Positions 31,260 through 43,235 of a stretch of 64,000 nucleotides of DNA are shown here, one piece after another. The notes under the pieces were generated by a model. That model was given only the letters and a program-made list of their open reading frames with translations, was not told the origin of the DNA and searched no databases. The position numbers and the translations under genes are program-made. The stretch is from NCBI GenBank assembly GCA_047967505.1, contig CM106540.1, one strand, 5' to 3'. Numbering within the stretch: the stretch's first letter is position 1; every line of letters begins with the position of its first letter. The stretch is from Dipteris shenzhenensis. Taxonomy: Eukaryota; Polypodiophyta; Polypodiopsida; Gleicheniales.

Positions 31260-32290
31260 GCAATCAAATGCATGGAAAAAGAACCGATACAAAATTGTAA
31301 GTACTGTTGGCTTTATTAAAAGATATTTGCATATGCACAAATTACACATTTTCAAATTCTTCCGTTCTAGTGTGAATGTAGATACCAATATCACCAACTA
31401 TCAATGTTTTACGAACATCATGCAATAGTCTCACTAATTTGGATTCCAAAATTTCAATCCATTTTGGTTTTTAATAAATTAATAAAAAGTTATGGAGTGT
31501 GCCCTCAAAGGGGTGTGCATAACTTCAGCACAACATTGGAGGATCCTTAAACCATACCTAAGGTTCTCAATAAGGTGTGTCCTTGGTCAATGAGAAGCTT
31601 ACATAGTGTACTTTTGAATAATTACATGGTTGATGTATGTGCAAAACAAAATTTTGATGTTTTTGAATAAATTGTTATATCCTATACTCTTGAGGATGCA
31701 TAACACCTTTTCATTAATTTTGGACTTTTTCACTTGTTTTTGGACGAAGCCCAAAAATCCTTCCCAAATGAAAACACTACTTTGTGAAAATATCCTTCCC
31801 AAATCAAAATTTTACTTTTTGAAAATATTCTTCCCAAATCAAAAGTTCACTTTGTGGCACTATCATATTCACATAAAAATATTGTTTTTTCAATCTATAC
31901 TTTTGCACCAACATGCAAGAATTTGAAATAATCCTGTATTAGAAATTCTAGCTATATCTAAGTTATTTGTTAATTTAATTATTTTTAATATTTTTCTTTG
32001 ACGTTTTTCCTTAACGTGATAAATTTATAAATCCATGAAAGGAGACTTAAATATTTCATGAAAATAACATTGTCACTCACAATATGCACAAAATTTTTAA
32101 AACTTTTAATAAATAGAAAAAAGACATGATGCCATAAGACCCAAGTTTTGTATTGAACCAAAGAGGTATAATAGCAATTATAGCTATTATTATATGATTA
32201 CATTGAGAGACGTTGCTCTCAGCTAGAGTCTTTATATCCAAAATGATATAGATTGAACATATGTTTACAATTTAAATTGTTTCTCTTAAA
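31260..32290. other. AT-rich intergenic with a small tandem repeat
   Basis: Three imperfect copies of a roughly 37-bp unit containing CTTCCCAAATCAAAA and ACTTTGTG lie at about 31750-31860. Nothing else is recognised. Confidence 0.5.
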
Positions 32291-32720
32291 GAGCTCAATT
32301 CGTGCCATCTGCATAATTTGACTGCCCATTGTCTTATTGCTCAATGTCATGACAGTCCCTTGCCAGGTGCCATCTGCATAATTTGACTCCCACTTGTCTT
32401 GCCAAGCCTTGCCCCTTGGGTGCATTGACTCCCCATTGTCTTATTGCTCAATGTGATAGTCCCTTGCTAGGTGCCATCTGCATTAACTCCCTATTGTCTT
32501 GCCAAGCCTTGACCCTTGGGTGACATCTAGTGCAAAATACAGGTGCCATCTGCATTAACTCCCACAAGTTGTCTTGCCAAGCCTTGTCCCTTGGGTGCAT
32601 TGACTCCCCATTGTCTTATTGCTCAATGTGATAGTCCCTTGCCAGGTGCCATCTGCATTAACTCCCTATTGTCTTGGCAAGCCTTGACCCTTGGGTGACA
32701 TCTAGTGCATATTTTGACTC
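32290..32720 (+). repeat. minisatellite of interleaved units
   Basis: Blocks GGTGCCATCTGCAT, TTGTCTTGCCAAGCCTTG, CCCTTGGGTG and TGACTCCCCATTGTCTTATTG recur in order four to five times. The unit is about 110-120 bp with internal deletions. Confidence 0.8.
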
Positions 32721-32825
32721 TCATTTGACATAGGAGGTGATGACTCTGATTATAATTGTCTTGGATTGGCTTCTTGCCTAGTACCCAAATAAAATCCTTC
32801 AATGGACTTCAATACAAAGCTTTAA

Positions 32826-34802
32826 TCATGGACATTCTTCATTTGCGCTGTCTCCTACTTCCTCCATGGCGAGCATCCTTAAAAATTCGTGTATATGCAA
32901 AATAGTTTTCTGTGGTATTTTTATTTTTCCTTCTACCTCATATCCCATGCACTTCTTTGATTTCTTTGCCCTTGAATGCCAAGACACCATGATTGTCTCC
33001 ATCAAAACTTGAGAGACCGCTTCATGATTTGGGACCCACTCCTTCATTATACAATTAGTATACAATGTGTTGTTATCTGTATTCTCCTTCCTGCCCTTTG
33101 GTTCATACCATACCACTGTAAATGTTGTAGCTCTCCCTTGGTCATCTCTTTGCACATCAACTACTTTTGCAACCCAAAACTTCACATTCTCATATTCATC
33201 ATCCGATGGCCGAACCACAACAAAATAATCGACCTCTATATCTACTTGTGGCATAAACTCTCTCTTCTTCGGTCCACAATATGGACGTGGGAGTAATGAT
33301 ACAAATTCATTTTCAAAGACTGGAGCTGGGCGCAAATCGTTATGAACATTTGGCCAAAACATATTGCATTCTTCCTTGACATCCTTTGAGCCTCGCATTC
33401 TCTCAAGGTCCTTTATTAAATTTCATGTATTGTTAATTATACTGGTAGTGTGTTCTCTCCAAGTAGGCTTCGAATCAGGATATCTCCGGAGCATTTCCTC
33501 TTTGTATGTAATAAATGCTTTTAATCCTTCTATTTCACAGTTAGACCTCTCATTGAATTCTTGTATAGGAGCCCATGTTGGATACCTTTCCTTGCTGGGA
33601 ATTGAAGTTAAGAGACTGTAAGGTTCTTCAGGTTCCCATTTTATATCATGAGAATACTGTTGCCATTGCATTACAGGATTTTCATCTTAAAAAAAAAAAC
33701 GAAAGTAGTGTGGATTGGTATGACCTGTCAATGCATCACCACCCGTTTGTATGAAAGGTAGAATGAAGCTCTTCCAATCATACATTCTTTCGAGCCTCTC
33801 ACATACTGTACTTTCCTTATGACCACCAACTTGCCTGCCACATCTTCTTACCAAGTCATCTATTGTCTCCACATCCTTGCATTTAAGCTCCCTTGAGACT
33901 ATGCTAAAAACTTGATCGATATCCTCATGTGTATGCCCAACATACAAAAATCCACATTCGACCTCATTGAAGATTCGATGAGCAACTAGCATGGAGCATA
34001 ATGCAAACATGAATACATTCTTATTTTCTCACCAGCAATTATCAGCTTGTATTCTCAAAGTTGGTGGTAGGCAACCTTTTTCTGCATGTACATTGCGAAA
34101 TGCTTTCATAACAGATGTTACAACTTGATTGCTATCATGTAGATGCAAGGAATCAATCCATATATCTGCAAAGAACTTAATTCCATGCACTAACGCTCCA
34201 CATAGATGTGTCTTTAGAAAGTGCTTTCCTTGTAATCTAGGTGGAGTGGCAACAAAACAAGGCAATGTTGTTGTATTCTGATCCATGCCATCTACAATAA
34301 GGCACATGTAGTCATCGGGATGCGAAATAGCTTGCTCCTTCCAAAATGCATATTTTTGTCTGGAATGTCGAATAAGGTCATGATGAGATTTTCGGTTTTT
34401 TTTTAATAATTCCCTTTGATTTGGACATGTTGCACTCTCAATTGCTCGCTTTAAATCATCACAGACATTACACTTTGACATTTTTTGCCTCCTTGGGATT
34501 TTAACATATCCAAAGTTCTTCTTCCAAAGAGTATACAAAGTATGAGAAGAAGCTACGGCATCCCCTCTTTGCCTTTGCTTTTCTGCAATAGAGTCAAATA
34601 CTTCGAGCTTTGTCAAGCCCATTGGAAGGTGCATTTCAGTGATCACATCACCGTTAGGGAGTCTGGTAGATATATGGGGTTGAGGTAGAGCATTTTCATG
34701 TATGAAGTCTTGCAAAATTGTTGCTGCCTTGACAGTTGAGATTCTTGATTTGGACCTTCCTCTATTACCGTGAATGCTAAATTTGTTGCCGCCCTTTGCC
34801 AT
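32826..34802 (-). pseudogene. gene G, main part: DUF7869-like protein, decayed
   Basis: On the minus strand, from 34802 the frame shows a basic N-terminus, a Cys pair in KMSKCNVCDDLK, VDGMDQNTTTLPCF, LHLHDSNQVV, and ADNCW. A TGA at 34029-34031 follows, then in the same frame ENKN and GHTHEDIDQVFSIVSREL. This order (DGMDQ, QxDN..ENKN, GHTHEDID) is what I know as the uncharacterised DUF7869 family. An indel in an A11 run at 33689-33699 shifts frame, a second TGA lies at 33423-33425, and the C-terminal part 32826-33398 has IEVDYFVVVRPSDDEYENVKFWVAKVV and a Trp-Tyr-rich stretch. The spacing of acidic residues resembles a DDE nuclease, but that is inference. With two stops and a frameshift this copy is probably dead. 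Confidence 0.7.
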
Positions 34803-35146
34803 GGTGACTAAATCCCAATATGTACCATGGGATAATCTAGTAATATTGCGATATGCCTTATTGCAAATCCTTTTTCCATTTACGAGAGGTTTTACCTTTT
34901 GTCTTGAACTTAGCCTTTTATTGCCATTCTGAAGAAAGCAAGAGAGACTTGTGAGAAGGTATTCATTTCTTTCGCTTCCTCATCTTTGCCACAAGTTTGC
35001 CACATGTGTCCTCTACATTCCCTGATGTCTGCAAGATCAATGAAGCGTGTACATCTTCGCTTGCAACATAGATATCCCAAGGCATTTAACATGTTCTCCT
35101 CCTTCATTACTGTCTTCCTCTTTGGTTGCTTTTGTGGATCTACCTA
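34803..35146 (-). pseudogene. gene G, Cys-rich linker segment
   Basis: The frame that enters ORF 34029-34802 extends upstream past its ATG, giving VNGKRICNKAYRNITRLSHGTYW, which fits the 'VCRxxF' region before the core in this family. Farther up, another frame gives GYLCCKRRCTRFIDLADIREC. The two frames meet near 34925 at TTTCTTCAG, which could be a splice acceptor or a frameshift. A TAG at 35144-35146 separates this from the next segment, in the same frame. Confidence 0.5.
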
Positions 35147-36076
35147 GATTCGCTTTCTCTTCATGCATATGTATGACCGTTTTCGTTCCTCGTGCACATT
35201 GTTATCTGTATTTATGCACTTCTTCTCCTCACATTTGTTTGTAGCCAAGCATCCATGATTGGTCGTTGCATCCTTGTCCATATCACAATCAAAGTTAAAT
35301 ATTGAATAATCCTCTGTTGATCTCATCCTCGTTTTTAACATACTCTTAGGACCATTCAATGAATTCAATATTCTACGAGAGTATTGAGAACCTTGAAACT
35401 CTTCCACTCCTGAGAGAACATCACTCATTGGGACATCTTGCATGGCTTTCACAAATCCACAAGCTCGATTGACACCAGGATTGTTAATATGCATGAACTC
35501 ATTCACACTTGACAAGACATCGCTATTGAAACCTTTGCCCTTCTCACTGTGCAAGAATTCATCCACCCCAGATAAGGCTTCGCTTCTAAAATCATTTTGT
35601 TTCTCGGAACCAATGAACTCATCCACTCCAGATAAGATGTCACTTCTATAATTGAGTATATTGAAATCATCCACATTTGAAGTGATAGAGCCTGGCACAT
35701 GGGCACACTTTTTAGGTCCTTTGATATTGTAGTATACCTTGTCTTTATCATTGAAAACGACGTGCCTCTTTCTCATATTCTTGCTCCATCTCATATTATT
35801 GCCTACCTCATAGTAGGGATCACATGAGGATGTTATGTTATCAACCATACCATCATCAGTGACTTTTAGAATCCTCATCTGTGCAAATGACCATTGCTCC
35901 ACTTGTTCAAATCCCAATACTTCACCTTCTGCTACAGTATTATTTGCAAATGATCTCATTTGTAAAATGTCCCCTATAGTAAAATCCAAGGTGGTGCACT
36001 TTGTATTCTTGATAATGTCTGTTGCATAAGTCTCATCTTTGTCCCATGCTATAAATGATTTGCCCGGGGGATTCAC
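35147..36076 (-). pseudogene. gene G, repeat-bearing N-terminal segment
   Basis: An open stretch of about 310 codons. It starts with a folded-looking part (FIAWDKDETYATDIIKNTKC, GEVLGFEQVEQWSFAQMRI) and continues with four or five copies of an acidic repeat with the core SDxLSGVDEFxxSE between about 35400 and 35660. A basic tail follows. I do not recognise the repeat. It lies in the same orientation and frame as the downstream segments, so I place it in gene G. Confidence 0.5.
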
Positions 36077-36417
36077 AGGGGGAAACTTATGATATCACGT
36101 GAGTGTACAATAGCGGGTTTTTTTGAAATGAGGCATAAGCTTATACATTAGGGGTGGGGGCCCTTTTTTTTTCCCCAATATTGAATTTAAGCTAGGGGGA
36201 CCATGTCATATTTAAGAAGGGGGGACATAACATAGGTTACCTTGGGTAACTAGTCCAAACAAGTTTGATTTTGTGTATGGTTTTAAATAGTCATAGGGAA
36301 AGCAACCTAAATTTGCTTATTGTGTAATCTAACTGCTTGAGAGAGAATGTAGATTTAAGGAAAGGGGGGGACATAATGGAATTTTGGTGGTGTCTTATAA
36401 GGTTAAATAGGGGTATT
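36077..36417 (-). other. probable intron or spacer of gene G with G- and A-runs
   Basis: Contains several runs of six or seven G on plus (near 36149, 36219 and 36366) and T-runs. No frame is open across it. Confidence 0.35.
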
Positions 36418-36750
36418 TTATCGTCCTACGTGGATCTTAAATAGGGGGTTTTCTTGAAGTTCATGCACGCAAGTGACATCCCCCTTTGATAAAGAGTGAA
36501 TCCCCTGGGATGATTTATTAGATGTATTGTAGGGCATAACATCTCCAAGTGTTTCCATATCTCCACATTTATACTTTAGCTCAACATGTGCGCTAAGAAT
36601 CTTTGATATAGTAACTGCCACCTTATCTTTGCCAAGTCTTCGAAAGTGGCAAACTGAATTGGTATCACTATCATGGATTGTAGCAAATGCAACTACTTCT
36701 CTTTTGCTACATAAAATCACATCCATCCCTGGAACAAAATCTATAGCCAT
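36418..36750 (-). CDS. gene G, possible first exon (110 residues)
   Basis: Begins MAIDFVPGMDVILCSKREVVAFATI and contains CHFRRLGKDKVAVTISKIL. The pattern of a hydrophobic start, a VA-GT-like strand and an LG...V strand resembles plant DUF8039-type domains found in transposon-like proteins; this is recognition only. It ends at TAA 36418-36420. The gene probably continues through a spacer into 36076, but no donor-acceptor pair was fixed. Confidence 0.4.
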   Translation of the reverse strand: MAIDFVPGMDVILCSKREVVAFATIHDSDTNSVCHFRRLGKDKVAVTISKILSAHVELKYKCGDMETLGDVMPYNTSNKSSQGIHSLSKGDVTCVHELQENPLFKIHVGR

Positions 36751-36874
36751 CTCCTTTGTGAGAGTCCTTCACAAGCAAGCTGCAGTAGCAACAATTACAT
36801 AAATATTAGTCTCTTTTTAATAATCTACTCATTTATGATAATTTTCAATTAGTACTTAATTTATTGGTGGGAGA

Positions 36875-39800
36875 AGTTATCCGATCAAGTACTCATCAGA
36901 TGGACACACCAAGTTATCCTTTGCATGATCGATCGAGCATTAAATACTATTTTTGCTCGTGTCATGCACATCTATAAAAAAACACGAGCCTGCTAGGTAT
37001 GTTATCCAATCAAGCACTTATGAAAAGGGTGTGCCACTTTGCATGTAAAAAACATGGTCCTAGGTGTGTTATTCAAACAAGTACCTATCGGATGGGGGCT
37101 CCACTTTGCACACAAGTCCGTTTCAACTATGTTGAGGTGCGTGCAAAGTATTGTCACCATCGGATATGCTTTGCATGGTCGATCACACCTTACACACCAT
37201 TTTTTCTCTAGTGATATGCACATCCGCAAAAAAACACGCCCTTAGGTGTGTTATCTGACCAAGTACTTATCGGATGGGTGTCCCTCTTTGAGAACATTTC
37301 AATACCACCTATGTTGAGGTGTACAAAAAGTGTTGTGTCCATCGGATATCCTTTGCATGGTCGATCGAGCATTAAATACTATTTTTGCTCTAGTGTCATG
37401 CACATCCGGAAAAAAACACGCTGCTAGGTATGTTATCCGATCAAGCACTTATGGGATGGGAGTGCCACTTTGCATGTAAGTCAATTCCACCTATTTGAAG
37501 GTGTGTGCAAAGTATTGTGCCCATCGGATATGCTTTTCATTGTCGATAAAGCATAAAACGCCGTTTTTGCCTTAGTGTCATGCACAACCATGAAAAAACA
37601 TGGTCCTAAGTGTGTTAATCAAACAAGTACTTATCGGATGGGGGCTCCAGTTTGCATGCAAGTCCGTTTCAACTAGGTTGAGATGCATGCATGTATTGTC
37701 ACCATCGGATATGCTCTGCATGGTCGATTACGCATTATACAACGTTTTTTCCGTAGTGATATGCAGATCCGCAAAAAAACATGCCCTTAGGTATGTTATC
37801 TGACCAAGTACTTATCGGATGAGTGTGCCTCTTTGTGAACATTTCAATATGACCTAGGTTAAGGTGTAGGAAAAGTATTGTGCCCATCGGATATGCTTTG
37901 CATGGTCGGTTGAGCATTAAATACCATTTTTGCCTTAGTGTCATGCACATCCGTAAAAAACCACGCTGCTAGGTGTGTTATCCGATCAAGTACTTATGCG
38001 ATGGGAATGCCACTTTGCATGTAAGTCAATTCCACCTAGTTGAAGGTGTGTGAAAAATATTGTGCCCATCGGATATGCTTTGCATTGTCGATCAAGCATA
38101 AAACACCGTTTTTGCCTTAGTGTCATGCACCACCATGAAAAAACATGGTCCTATGTGTGTTAATTAAACAAGTACTTATCGGATGGGGGCTCCACTTTGC
38201 ATGCAAGTCTGTTTCAACTACGTTGAGGTGCATGCAAAGTATTGTCACCATGGGATATGATTTGCATGGTCGATCATGCATTATACACCGTTTTTTCCCG
38301 AGTGATATGCACATCCGCAAAAAAACACACCCTTAGGTGTGTTATCTGACCAAGTACTTATCGGATGGGTGTGCCTCTTTGAGAACATTTCAATACCACC
38401 TAGCTTGCGGTGTAGGAAAAGTGTTGTGCCCATCGGATATCCTTTGCATGGTCGATCGAGCATTAAATACTATTTTTGCTCTAGTGTCATGCACATCCGT
38501 AAAAAAAACATGCTGCTAGGTATGTTATCCGATCAAGCACTTATGGGATGGGTGTGCCACTTTGCATGTAAGTCAATTCCACCTAGTTGAAGGTGTGTGC
38601 AAAGTATTGTGCTCATTGGATATGCTTTGCATTGTCGATCAAGCATAAAACACCGTTTTTGCCTTAGTGTCATGCACAACCATGAAAAAACACAGTCCTA
38701 AGTGTGTTAATCAAACAAGTACTTACCGGATGGGGGCTCTAGTTTGCACACAAGTCCGTTTCAACTAGGTTGAGATGCGTGCAAAGTATTGTCACCATCG
38801 GATATGCTCTGCATGGTCAATTACACATTATACAACGTTTTTCCCGTAGTGATATGCACATCCGCAAAAAAACATGCCCTTAGGTATGTTATCTGACCAA
38901 GTACTTATCGGATGGGTGTGCCTTACCACCTATGTTAAGGTATAGGAAAAGTATTGTGCCCATTGGATATGCTTTGCATGGTCGATTGAGCATTAAATAC
39001 CATTTTTGCCTTAGTGTCATGCACATCCGTAAAAAAACATGCTGTTAGGTGTGTTATCCGATCAAGTACTTATGCGATGGGAATGCCACTTTGCATGTAA
39101 GTCAATTCCACCTAGTTGAAGGTGTGTGCAAAGTATTGTGCCCATCGGATTTGCTTTGCATTGTTGATCAAGCATGAAACACTGTTTTTCCCTTTGCGTC
39201 ATGCACAACCATATAAATACACGACCGTAGGCATGTTATTCAAATAAGTACTTATCGAATCGGGGATCCACTTTGCACGCAAGTGTGTTTTGACTATGTT
39301 GAGGTGCATGCAAAGTATTGTCACCATCGTATATGCTTTGCATGGTCGATCACGCATTATACACCATTTTTTCCCTAGTGATATGGACATCCACAAAAAA
39401 ACACGCCCTTAGGTGTGTTATCTGACCAAGTACTTATCGGATGGGTGTGCCTCATTGAGAACATTTCAATACCACCTAGGTTGACGTGTACAAAAAGTGT
39501 TGTGCCCATCAGATATCCTTTGCATGGTCGATCGAGCATTAAATACTATTTTTGCTCTAGTGTCATGCACAAACGTAAAAAAATACGCTGCTAGGTATGT
39601 TATCCGATCAAGCACTTATGGGATGGGCGTGCCACTTTGCATGTAAGTCAATTCCACCTAGTTGAAGGTGTGTGCAAGGTATTGTGCCCATCGGATATGC
39701 TTTGCATTGTCGAACAAGCATTAAACACTGTTTTGGCCTTAGTGTCATGCACAACCGTCAGAAAACGCGATCCTAGATGTGTTATTCGACTAAGTACTTA

Positions 39801-40440
39801 TGGGATGGGCACGCCACTTTGCATGTAAGTCAATAATATCTAGGCTGAGATGTGTGCAAAGTATTGTGATGATCGCATATGCAGTGCATTGTCGATTAAG
39901 CATAAATCAGTGTTTTTGCCTTAGTGTCATGGACAACAAACAATAAAAAACATGGTCCTAGGTGTGATATTCTAAAAAGTACTTATTGAATGGGCGTTCC
40001 ACTTTGCATGGAATACCATACCACCACTTTTGAGGCACGTGCAAAGTATTGTGCCCATCGGATATGCTTTACATGGTAGATTGAGTATTAAATACCATTT
40101 TTGGCCTTGGTGTCATGTACAACCATCAAAAAACATGATCGTAGGTGTATTTTTCAAACAAGTACTTATTGGATGGGGATGCCACTTTGCACACAAGTCA
40201 ATACTGCCTAGGTTGAGGAACGTGCAAAGTCTTGTGTCCATTGGATATGCTTTGCATAGTCGATCTCACATTATATACCATTTTGTTCCTAGTGTTATGC
40301 ACAATCGTCATAAAATACGTTTGGAGGTGTGTTATCTGAACAAGTACTTATGGGATGGGTGCACCACTTTGTATGCAAGTCAATAAGAGCTAGGTTGAGG
40401 CGTGTACAAAGTTTTGTGCCCATCGGAGTAATGTAGATGC
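36875..40440 (+). repeat. satellite array, about 182-bp monomer in a three-monomer higher-order repeat
   Basis: About 20 monomers share CATCGGATATGCTTTGCATG, a GTCATGCAC block and CAAGTACTTAT(C/G)GGATGGG. The monomers fall into three kinds by the text around that block (CTGCTAGGTATGTTATCCG; GTCCTAAGTGTGTTAATCAAA; CCCTTAGGTGTGTTATCTGAC) and these cycle A-B-C with a period of about 545 bp from 37.2 to 39.7 kb. The right end, from about 39.77 kb, is more diverged and loses the cycle. Monomers start about every 180-185 bp; one is cut short near 37060. Confidence 0.94.
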
Positions 40441-41270
40441 GATGATATTAAAAAATTCTCAGTATGTGTATATGTGTGTGTGTGTGTGGCAAACAATTTT
40501 GATACAACAAAGTAAACACCTAGTGCACAAATTATGCACTTCATACCTTGAGTAAATAAGCTTGTTGATGAGGATAAATACACCCTTGAATAAAAGCACA
40601 GTTGTTGTATGACCACAATAGGATCGCTTTGACACCTGTGATTTTGCCCACATGTAAGTTTGCAAATAGTATAAAAAATCATATAATAATATATTAATAG
40701 TTTGCAAATGTGTATAGCAAGTGAGTAATGGGAAGTGGAAGTGGGAGTGAGGAGGGAGGAGTGGAATGGGAGAGGGAAGTAATAGGGGTGTATGATAATC
40801 AGTATAAAAAATAGTATAATAATATATTAATAGTTTTCAAATGGCAAGTGAGTAATGGGAAGTGGAAGTGAGAGTGGGGAGGGAAGAATGGAATGGGAGA
40901 GGGGAAGGTAATATGGGAGTAGGATAATAAGGGAGTGAAATGAGTGAGGGGAGTTAATAGGGGATGAAAAAGAGGAGGGTGAGATGGGGAAATATGGGAT
41001 TTTGGGAAATGGGAGGAGTATGGGACGTGGTGGAAATGTGGGATGGGAGTGGTGGCAATGGGGGAGGAAGAAGAAATGGATGGGGGGAGAGCTAATGGAA
41101 GATTGGGATGGGGGATGGGGGTCCAATGGGAGAGGGGGAGTAATGGGAGCCAATGGGAGAGGGGATAAATGAAAAGCCAATAGGAGAGAGGGGAGGAATG
41201 GAAAGCCAATAGGAGAGGAGGAGGAAAACCTAATTTTTCTTATATATAGTCTTCCTTCTTCATTCATTCT
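40441..41270 (+). repeat. TG microsatellite and a 130-bp tandem duplication, purine-rich
   Basis: (TG)n at about 40466-40488. Then two copies of a roughly 130-bp unit (ATATTAATAGTTT to GGGAGAGG) at 40667-40795 and 40800-40925. Farther right the sequence becomes G- and A-rich with GGGAGAGG and CCAATGGGAG units. Frames here are low-complexity. Confidence 0.8.
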
Positions 41271-41399
41271 CCCCTCATTTCATTCATTGAAGCAAGAAAG
41301 CAAGGACGATCAAGAAAGCAAGGAAGGAAGAGCAAGAAAGCAAGAAAGAGCAAATTTTTTTGATTAATTCTTTATCTAGATTTTTTTTAAAAAATTTGA

Positions 41400-42950
41400 A
41401 GAGAGAGGAACTAGAGAGAGAAAGGTTCCTGCCAGGAGGGGAGGAGAAGGAGAGGATTAAAAAAATTTGAAGAAAGAGGAACTAGAGAGAGAAAGGTTCC
41501 TACCAGGAGGGGAGGAGAAGGAGAGGATGGAGGGGCGGGAGGGAATGGAGGAGGAGGGGAGGGAGAGGCAGGGGCGGGGTCGAGAGGGGGAGGGGGGAAA
41601 GGAGGGGGAAAGGGGGGCGGGTGGGGAAGGGGCGGGGCGGGGGTAGCCTCCCTTGGAGGGGGGGAAGGGGAAGGGGAAGGGGAAGGGGGGGCGAAAAGGG
41701 GGGGGGGCTGGCGGCCACGGCCGCCAGCAGGGGGAAGGGCAGGTGGGGGTGAAGGGGGGGGGGGGGAGGGGGGGAAGGGTGGAGGGAAGGGGGAAGGGGG
41801 GGCTGGCGGCCGCGGCCGCCAGTAGGGGAAGGGGGGGTGTGGGGGGGTGGGGGAAGGGGGGGAAGGGGGGGGGGAAGGGGAGGGGGGGCTGGCAGCCGTG
41901 GCCACCAGCAGGGGAAGGGGTGGGGGGGGAGAGGGGGGGGTGGGGGAAGGGGGGGTTGGCAGTCGCGGCCGCCAGCAAGGGGAAGGAGGGGGGGGAAGGG
42001 GGGGGCTGGCGGCCACGGCCTCCAGCAGGGGGAAGGGGGGGGGCTGGCAGCCACGGCTGCCAGCAGGGGGAAGGGCGGGGGGGGGAAGGGGGGGAAGGGT
42101 GCAGGGCAGGGGGAAGGGGGAAGGGGGGGGGAGGGGGGGGAAGGGGGGGTGGGGGAAGGGGGGGCTGGCGGCCACGGCCACCAGCAGGGGGAAAAGGGGG
42201 GGAAGGGGGGGGGCTGGCAGCCGCGACCGCCAGCAGGGGGAAGGGCGGGTGGGGGGGAAGGGGGGCAGGGGGAAGGGGAGGGGGTGGAGGGCAAGGGGTG
42301 CTGGTAGAAGGGGGGGGGAAGGGGGGGGGCTGGCGGCCGCAGCCGCCAGCAAGGGGGTGGGGGGGAAGAGGGGGAAGGGGGGGGGAAGGGGGGGTTAGCG
42401 GCCGTGGCTGCCAGCAGGGGGAAGGGGGGGGGGGAAGGGGTGTAGGGGGGAAGGGGGGGCTAGCGGCCACAGCCACCAGCAGGGGGAAGGGGGGAGGGGG
42501 GCTAGCGGGGGGGAGGGGGGGGAAGGGGGGCAGGGGCTGGTGGCCGAGGGGGGGAAGGGGGGAGGGGGGAGGGGCGAAGGGGGGCGGGGGGGAAGGGGGA
42601 AGGGGGGTTGGAGGGAGGGGGGCCGGGCGGGAGGGAGGGGGGCGCAGAGGGGGGGAGGGGTTCTGGCGGTGGAGGGAGGGGAGGGGAGGGGAGGAGGGGA
42701 GGGCGGGGTCGAGGAGGGAGGGAGGGAGGGAGGGGAGCAGAAGGAGAGAGGGAGAGAGAGAGAGGGAGAGGAGAGGAGGGAGCCGAAGGAGAGAGAGGGG
42801 AGAGGAGGGAGGGGAGTGAGAGAGAGAGTGAGGGGAGGGAGAGAGAAAGAGAGAGAGAGAGTGAGGGGGGAACGTATGGGAGAGAGAGAGAGAGTGAGGG
42901 AGAGAGAAACAAGGGAGTAGAGGGAGAGAGGTCGAATTCTTACAAGAGCG
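41400..42950 (+). repeat. G-run array with recurrent palindrome, then GA tract
   Basis: About 1.3 kb of almost unbroken G-runs (GGGGG or longer, every few bases) on plus. Between 41709 and 42540 a near-palindrome of the form CTGGCGGCC(A/G)CGGCCGCCAG recurs about 11 times in variants, spaced 35-120 bp. Right of 42680 it changes to GA and GGGA repeats. Any frame here is an artefact of composition. Confidence 0.95.
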
Positions 42951-43049
42951 ACAAATAAGATTTGACTTAGGAAGAGAATGAAAGGGACTTACTAGAAGAA
43001 AGTATCAAGAAGAATGTTGAACACAAATTTGAATTCTTACAACTAAGAG

Positions 43050-43235
43050 TAGAACTATCACGAGCAAGAGCGACACATAAGATTCTTGCTCAAATAAGAT
43101 TTGACTTACTATCACGAGCAAGAGCGACAAATAAGATTCTTGCTCAAATAAGATTACTATCACAAGCAAGAGCAACAAATAAGATTTGACTTACTATCAC
43201 GAGTAAGAGCGACAAATAAGATTTGACTTACGAGA
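43050..43235 (+). repeat. minisatellite, ACTATCACGAGCAAGAGCGA unit
   Basis: Four copies starting near 43054, 43109, 43156 and 43193. The second half (ATTCTTGCTCAAATAAGATT) is present in some copies only. Confidence 0.85.

Noticed and set aside
36875-40440. CRISPR-like regular array
   Set aside because: The whole 182-bp unit repeats with no unique spacers; this is a plant satellite.
41457-42920. Long Pro-rich or Gly-rich open frames on both strands
   Set aside because: They come from the G-run composition, overlap in several frames and have no start context or domain.
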